Positions 59,639 to 64,000 of a DNA stretch of 64,000 nt are shown piece by piece. Under the pieces are notes generated by a model. The model saw only the letters and a list, made by a program, of their open reading frames with translations. It was not told the DNA's origin and did not search any database. The stretch's first letter is position 1. Each line of letters starts with the position of its first letter. A program made the translations under genes and the position numbers. Source of the stretch: Halarchaeum acidiphilum MH1-52-1 (GTDB lineage Archaea; Halobacteriota; Halobacteria; Halobacteriales; Halobacteriaceae); NCBI RefSeq assembly GCF_000474235.1, contig NZ_BATA01000003.1, positions 25,172 through 89,171 on the forward strand, in the 5' to 3' direction.

Positions 59639-60874
59639 TCACTCATCGCCGCGTCCGTCGCGCGCCTCGCGGCCCTTCTCGCTGTCGGGGTCGAAGAGGA
59701 CGACTTCTCCGGGTCGCGTCGCGCCGTCCGTCGGGAGCTTCACGCCGGCGTTCAGGCTCGTGTTGATGCCCGTCTTCGCGCCGTCGCCCAGCACGACGCC
59801 GAACTTCCGGCGGCCCGTCGAGACGACGTCCCCCTTCACGAGGGTCTGCACGTCCGCGCCGTCGTGACGGAGGTTCGCCACCTTCGTCCCGGCGCCGAGG
59901 TTCGTCTCGCGCCCGAGGACGCTGTCGCCGACGTACGCGAGGTGGCCGGCGTGCGCGCCCGCCATCAGGACGCTGTTCTTCACCTCGACCGCGTGCCCGA
60001 CGTTCGCCTCGGGTCCGACGTACGTCGAACCCCTGATGTACGCGTTCGGTCCGACGGTCGCGCCCGAATCGACGTAGGCCGGTCCCTCGATCACGACGCC
60101 CGAACGCACCGTCGCACCGTCCGCGACGACCACGTCGCCCGATAGCTCGGCGTCCGCGTGCACCGCGCCGTCCACGCGACCATCGAGTTCGCCGAGTTGC
60201 CACTCGTTGGCTTCCAGCAACTCCCACGGCCGGCCGACGTCGAGCCAGCGCTCGAAGGCGACCGGGCGGACGTCGGACGTCTCGCAGGCCCGCGCGAGCA
60301 CGTCCGTGAACTCCAGTTCGCCGCGCTCGGACTCGTCGACGTCGAGCCACGACTTCGCCGCCGCGGGGAGGGCGTACGCGCCCGCGTTCACGAGGTTCGA
60401 CGGGGGATCCGCGGGCTTCTCGACGACGCCCGTCACGCGCTCGCCCGCCTCGTCGGTGAGGAGGACGCCGTACTGCGACGGATCCGGGACTCTAAACGCG
60501 CCGACGGCGGGCGCGCGGTCGTAGAGCGTCGCGAGCGAGGCGTGATCGTAGAGCGCGTCGCCGTTCAGGACGACGAACGGCGCGTCGTCGAGGTGGGGTG
60601 CGGCCGCGCGCACGGCGTCCGCCGTCCCGCGCTGTTCGGTCTGGACGGCGTAGTCGAGCGTGACGCCCGCGTACTCGTCGCCGAAGAACTCGGAGACCGA
60701 ACCGTCGTCCGGTTGGACGACGAGGACGACGCGCGACGCGCCCGCGTCGGCGGCCGCCTCGACGGTGTGCGCGACGAGCGGACGGCCGGCGACGGGGAGC
60801 ATCGGCTTCAGTTGGCGGTCGGTCAGCGGCCGCATCCGGGTGCCGCGTCCCGCGGCGAGCACGACTGTCTGCAT
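59639..60874 (-). CDS. glmU: GlmU-like bifunctional sugar-1-phosphate nucleotidylyltransferase/acetyltransferase
   Basis: 411 aa. N-terminal nucleotidyltransferase (LAAGRGTRMRPLTDRQLKPM, about residues 6-25; VVLNGDALYDH metal site; GVVEKP), then a left-handed beta-helix of hexapeptide repeats (about 245-390: GATVRSGVVIEGPAYVDSGA, GPNAYIRGSTYVGPEANVGH). This is the archaeal GlmU-type enzyme that makes UDP-GlcNAc from GlcN-1-P, or a related dTDP-glucose synthase. Position next to glmM supports the former. Intact. Confidence 0.88.
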   Translation of the reverse strand: MQTVVLAAGRGTRMRPLTDRQLKPMLPVAGRPLVAHTVEAAADAGASRVVLVVQPDDGSVSEFFGDEYAGVTLDYAVQTEQRGTADAVRAAAPHLDDAPFVVLNGDALYDHASLATLYDRAPAVGAFRVPDPSQYGVLLTDEAGERVTGVVEKPADPPSNLVNAGAYALPAAAKSWLDVDESERGELEFTDVLARACETSDVRPVAFERWLDVGRPWELLEANEWQLGELDGRVDGAVHADAELSGDVVVADGATVRSGVVIEGPAYVDSGATVGPNAYIRGSTYVGPEANVGHAVEVKNSVLMAGAHAGHLAYVGDSVLGRETNLGAGTKVANLRHDGADVQTLVKGDVVSTGRRKFGVVLGDGAKTGINTSLNAGVKLPTDGATRPGEVVLFDPDSEKGREARDGRGDE

Positions 60875-61001
60875 GCCTCACCCGTCGGGCGACGGCTACA
60901 TTAGCTTACCCGACGGCGGTCCCGGCGTCGCCGACCGCGCGCAATCCGCCCGTCGCGGCGCGTCAGCGTGGCCCCACACAGGTATCCGGCCAATCCGAAC
61001 A

Positions 61002-61676
61002 CTACCGGTCCGCGGATCCGGGCGTACCGGCCTCGGCGTCGTCGGTGAGGTCGCGAAAGAGCGTGTCGAGCTGGTCGGAATCCATCCGCCCCATCAGCTC
61101 GTCCATCTGCTCCTCCCGTCGCTCGAGCGCGTCGAGAAGCCCCTCGTACCCCTCGTGGTCCTCGAGTTCGGTGCGGGTCTTCTCGGCTTCGAGGGTCGCG
61201 CGCTTCTCCGTCAGCGCGAAATACGACCGGACCTCCTCGTCGTAGTCGCTGATCGAGAGCAGTCGATCGACGGTCTCCCGGAGTTCCTCGCGACCCACCG
61301 GCTTCGTGAGGTAGTCGTCGAACGGCATGTCCACGATGTCGAAATCGGGATCGACGCCGGTGACCATCGCCACGCGACAGCCGTACTCCCCCTCGCGGAT
61401 GCGATCGAGGACATCGTCGCCGGAGATCCCCGGCATCTGCCGATCGAGGAGGACGACGTCAACGTCGTCGTCGAGACGCTCGAAGGCCTCCTCACCGCTG
61501 TTCGCGGTCCGGACCTCGTAGTCGTCGTCGAGCCAGAGCGCGAACGCCTGCGGGATGCGTTCCTCGTCGTCGACGACGAGCACGACCGGTCCCTCGTCCG
61601 TCTTCTCGTCGACACCGCCGTCGGTCAGCAGCGCCGGGGTACGATGCGAACTCGTCGAAAGGTCTGCGGTGCACAT
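61002..61676 (-). CDS. Response regulator with HalX domain
   Basis: 224 aa. Receiver domain at about 30-145: VVLVVDDEERIPQAFALWLD, phospho-acceptor Asp in DVVLLDRQMPGISG, and Lys in DYLTKPVGREE. The C-terminal HalX domain (about 150-205, SYFALTEKRATLEAEKTRTE) is a haloarchaeal output/interaction module, not DNA-binding. It follows the PAS kinase by 6 nt on the same strand, so the two form a two-component pair. Confidence 0.9.
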   Translation of the reverse strand: MCTADLSTSSHRTPALLTDGGVDEKTDEGPVVLVVDDEERIPQAFALWLDDDYEVRTANSGEEAFERLDDDVDVVLLDRQMPGISGDDVLDRIREGEYGCRVAMVTGVDPDFDIVDMPFDDYLTKPVGREELRETVDRLLSISDYDEEVRSYFALTEKRATLEAEKTRTELEDHEGYEGLLDALERREEQMDELMGRMDSDQLDTLFRDLTDDAEAGTPGSADR

Positions 61677-61682
61677 TGTCGA

Positions 61683-62776
61683 TCAGGACATCACCACGTC
61701 GTGGAACTCGAACCGCGCGCCGCGTTCGCCGTTCATCGCTTCGACCGTCCACCCGTGGGCGTCAGCGATCTGTTCGACGATGCTCAGCCCAAAGCCAGTT
61801 CCGGAATCGCTCGTCGTGAACCCGTACTCGAAGAGGCCGCCGAGGCGCCCGCGGGGAAGCCGGGACCGTCGTCCTCGACGTAGAAGCCGCCCCCGCTGAG
61901 CAGGCCGACGCGAACCGTCACGTCGTCGCCGACGTGCTCGACGGCGTTGCGAAAGAGGTTCTGGAACAGCGTTTCGAGGCGTTCGCGGTCGGCCTTCACC
62001 GCGAGCAGGTCGTCCGCCGTTTCGAGCGTCGCGGCGTCCGTGGCCGCGGTCCTCCACGCGTCCTCGACGACGCGTTCGAGGGGGACGCGGGCGGTGTCGC
62101 CGATGCTCTTGCCCTGCTTGGCGAGCGTCAGGACGTCCTCGATGAGGTCGTCCATCCGGTCGAGCGTGTCGTCGAGTTCGGCCAGTAGCGGTTCGTCCTC
62201 GTACTGGGATTCGAGGATGGCGACGTCCGCCTTCGCCGTCTGGAGCGGATCGCGCAGGTCGTGACTGACGATGGAGGCGAATCGCTCCAGCCGCTCGTTC
62301 TGACGCTGGAGTTCGCTCTCGCGCTCGACGCGCTCGGTGATGTCACGCATGATACCCGAGAAGACCCGCTCGCCATCGTAGGGGTGTTCCTCGAACGTGA
62401 TGGAGAGCTGGACCTCGTGGCCGTCCTTGTGCTCGGCCGGCAGCTCGATGTGCTGCCAGTCGAGCGTGCGCTCGCCCGTGCTGATGTACTTCGCGATGGC
62501 CTCGTGGTGGGCTTCGCGGAAGCGTTCCGGCATGATCTTCGTCAGCGGCTCGCCGACGAGCTCGTCGGGCTCGTAGCCGAAGACCCGCTCCACCGACCGA
62601 TTCGCGAAGAGGATCTGGCTGTGCTCGTCGATGGAGACGATGGCGTCCGAGCCGTTCTCGACCAGCACCTCGAAGAAGTCCTTGTCGAGCACGCCGGGTT
62701 CGACGTTCCCGCTCTCGTCGAACATCGTCGAGTCGACGGATTCCTCCGCGTCGGACGACGGTCCTGAGGAAGACAT
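61683..62776 (-). pseudogene. PAS-domain sensor histidine kinase, one-base frameshift
   Basis: PAS domain at about 30-150 (DAIVSIDEHSQILFANRSVE, then [16 protein letters not shown]), H-box [18 protein letters not shown]-box [13 protein letters not shown] and lid VEDDGPGFP. After the lid the frame breaks; one more C in the run at 61853-61856 (G run on the plus strand) gives [20 protein letters not shown] and [20 protein letters not shown] to the stop at 61683. No membrane segment, so a cytosolic sensor. Pairs with the HalX response regulator. Confidence 0.85.
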
Positions 62777-62833
62777 GAGACTGGTAGTTGTGAACGCGAT
62801 TCGACGGCCGGCCGGATAGCTATTGTGGTCGGA

Positions 62834-63871
62834 TCACAGCTTCACGAGGACCTTCACCGCCTCGCGCTCGTCCATCGCCTCGTAGCCCTCCGGGACGCCC
62901 GAGAGATCGACGGTCTTCGTGAAGATCGGCGACGGGTCGAGCGTCCCCTGCAGGACGTCCGCCAGCAGGTCGTCGACGTACTGGCGCACGGGCGCGACGC
63001 CGCCGCGGAGCGCGACGTTCTTCCCGAACGCCGAGTCGAGGAACGCCGCCTCGTCGACGCCCTGCGGGACGCCGACGAACCCGACGGTGCCGCCGGGGCG
63101 CGCGACCTCGAAGGCCGTGTCCATCGAGGACTCCGCGCCGACGCATTCGAGGACGTGGTTCGCGCCGCCGTACGTGAGTTCGCGCGCCCGCTCGACCGCC
63201 TCCTCGCCGCGCGCGGCGATCGTCTCCGTCGCGCCGAACTCCTCCGCGATCGCCAAGCGGTCCTCGTGGTGCCCCATCGCGACGATGCGCTCGGCGCCGA
63301 GGCGCTGGGCCGCGAGCACGCCGCAGAGACCGACCGCGCCGTCGCCGACGACGATCGCCGTGTCCCCCGCCCCGACGCCCGCGCTCACCGCCGCGTGGTG
63401 GCCCGTGCACATGACGTCCGTGAGCGGGAGGAGGGATTCGAGGACGTCCTCGTCGTCCGCGTAGCGCTCCGGGATCCGGACGAGCGTGCCGTCCGCGTAC
63501 GGCGCGCGGACCTTCTCGCCCTGCGCGCCGTCGTGCTCGCCGCCCCACCCCTCGTCCTCGACGCAAGACGTGTAGAGTCCCTTCCGGCAGAACTCGCACT
63601 CCCCACAGGAGATCGCGAACGGCGCGAGCACGCGATCGCCCGGCCGGAGGTGCGTGACGTCGTCGCCGACCGCCTCCACGACGCCCATCGGCTCGTGGCC
63701 GACGCGTCCCGGCGTCGGATAGTCGCGCTGACCGCGGTAGAACCAGAGATCGGAGCCGCAGATCGCGGTGTGCGTGATGCGGACGATCGCGTCCGTCGGC
63801 TCCTCGATCTCGGGATCGGGCACTTCCTCGACGCGGATATCGCCTTCGCCGTGGTAGACAGCGGCCTCCAT
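62834..63871 (-). CDS. Zinc-dependent medium-chain alcohol dehydrogenase
   Basis: 345 aa. Catalytic zinc ligands in ICGSDLWFYRG and GHEPMGVVE; structural zinc site with four Cys in SCGECEFCRKGLYTSC; Rossmann loop VVGDGAVGLCGVLAA. The sequence ends EAVKVLVKL. It oxidises an alcohol or polyol; haloarchaeal homologues include glucose- and threonine-type dehydrogenases, and none can be preferred. ATG 63871 (MEAAVYHGEGD) is chosen; a GGTGGA sequence and A-rich tract lie just upstream. A short fragment of unassigned sequence follows to the window end. Confidence 0.9.
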   Translation of the reverse strand: MEAAVYHGEGDIRVEEVPDPEIEEPTDAIVRITHTAICGSDLWFYRGQRDYPTPGRVGHEPMGVVEAVGDDVTHLRPGDRVLAPFAISCGECEFCRKGLYTSCVEDEGWGGEHDGAQGEKVRAPYADGTLVRIPERYADDEDVLESLLPLTDVMCTGHHAAVSAGVGAGDTAIVVGDGAVGLCGVLAAQRLGAERIVAMGHHEDRLAIAEEFGATETIAARGEEAVERARELTYGGANHVLECVGAESSMDTAFEVARPGGTVGFVGVPQGVDEAAFLDSAFGKNVALRGGVAPVRQYVDDLLADVLQGTLDPSPIFTKTVDLSGVPEGYEAMDEREAVKVLVKL

Positions 63872-64000
63872 GTACGGTGGATCGCTCGGCGGGGAGAAAA
63901 ATCCACCCGCCGCGGCGGGGGGTTCCGCGACCCGGCGGCGCGTCTCACGCCCCATCGGCGTCCCGCCGGCGGAGCGCTATCGCTCGCCGTCCCGCGGTTC

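Overview
This is a 64 kb stretch of a haloarchaeal (class Halobacteria) chromosome. Evidence: very high G+C; acidic, Asp/Glu-rich proteins; archaeal information-processing genes (L21e, Rpo4/RpoF, aEF1B, multi-OB RPA, Cdc48-type AAA ATPase, Lhr-type helicase); Tat-lipobox secreted proteins; HalX and RCK domains; TATA-type promoters about 25-30 nt before leaderless starts; and many ATGA start/stop overlaps. The genus cannot be told from the sequence.

Layout. 0-9.4 kb: end of an Lrp/AsnC regulator, the dabB-dabA inorganic-carbon uptake pair, aroK-chorismate mutase, two small haloarchaeal proteins, a Cdc48-like ATPase and a HAD hydrolase. 9.4-18.7 kb: membrane histidine kinase, large Lhr-like helicase, creatininase-family hydrolase, and an RPA operon (RPA, COG3390 partner, phosphoesterase). 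18.8-26.9 kb: aEF1B with a zinc-finger mini-protein, a nucleotidyltransferase, a riboflavin-pathway reductase, MBL hydrolase, and a translation/transcription cluster (L21e, Rpo4, DUF655, RsmA) followed by MscS and an MTQ2-type methyltransferase. 26.9-35.8 kb: two-gene MetE-type methionine synthase, tRNA-Lys(CUU), a RCK-DHH protein, PRC-barrel protein, aminotransferase, CBS membrane protein and ZIP transporter. 36-43.4 kb: secreted protein plus MacB/FtsX-type ABC operon with a winged-helix gene, then a Tat-exported DyP-like/P19-like pair. 43.6-50.3 kb: APC permease with UspA domains, trkA-trkH, and a GDT1-type transporter behind a palindromic operator and a candidate leader ORF. 50.4-54.8 kb: an accessory patch with a decaying DUF4129-like gene, an ABC1 kinase, a transposon-end-like remnant, iteron-like repeats and a DUF5805-Xer recombinase pair. 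54.8-64 kb: sugar dehydrogenase and DHDPS-family aldolase genes, glmM and glmU-like genes, a histidine kinase/response regulator pair and a zinc alcohol dehydrogenase.

The most important quality note: at least ten places, in eight otherwise well-conserved genes, need exactly one extra base to restore the reading frame (DUF7545-like, rsmA, metE N-part, aminotransferase, RCK_C fragment twice, integrase twice, glmM, PAS kinase). All are -1 changes, mostly in short G/C runs, which fits uncorrected sequencing deletions better than ten independent pseudogenes. Those genes are annotated over their full extent with the break stated.

The least explained signals are the operator plus leader ORF before the GDT1 gene, a family of modular stem-loop repeats whose arms differ between copies but stay complementary, the repeat pair bracketing the ABC operon, and the four direct repeats upstream of the recombinase cassette.
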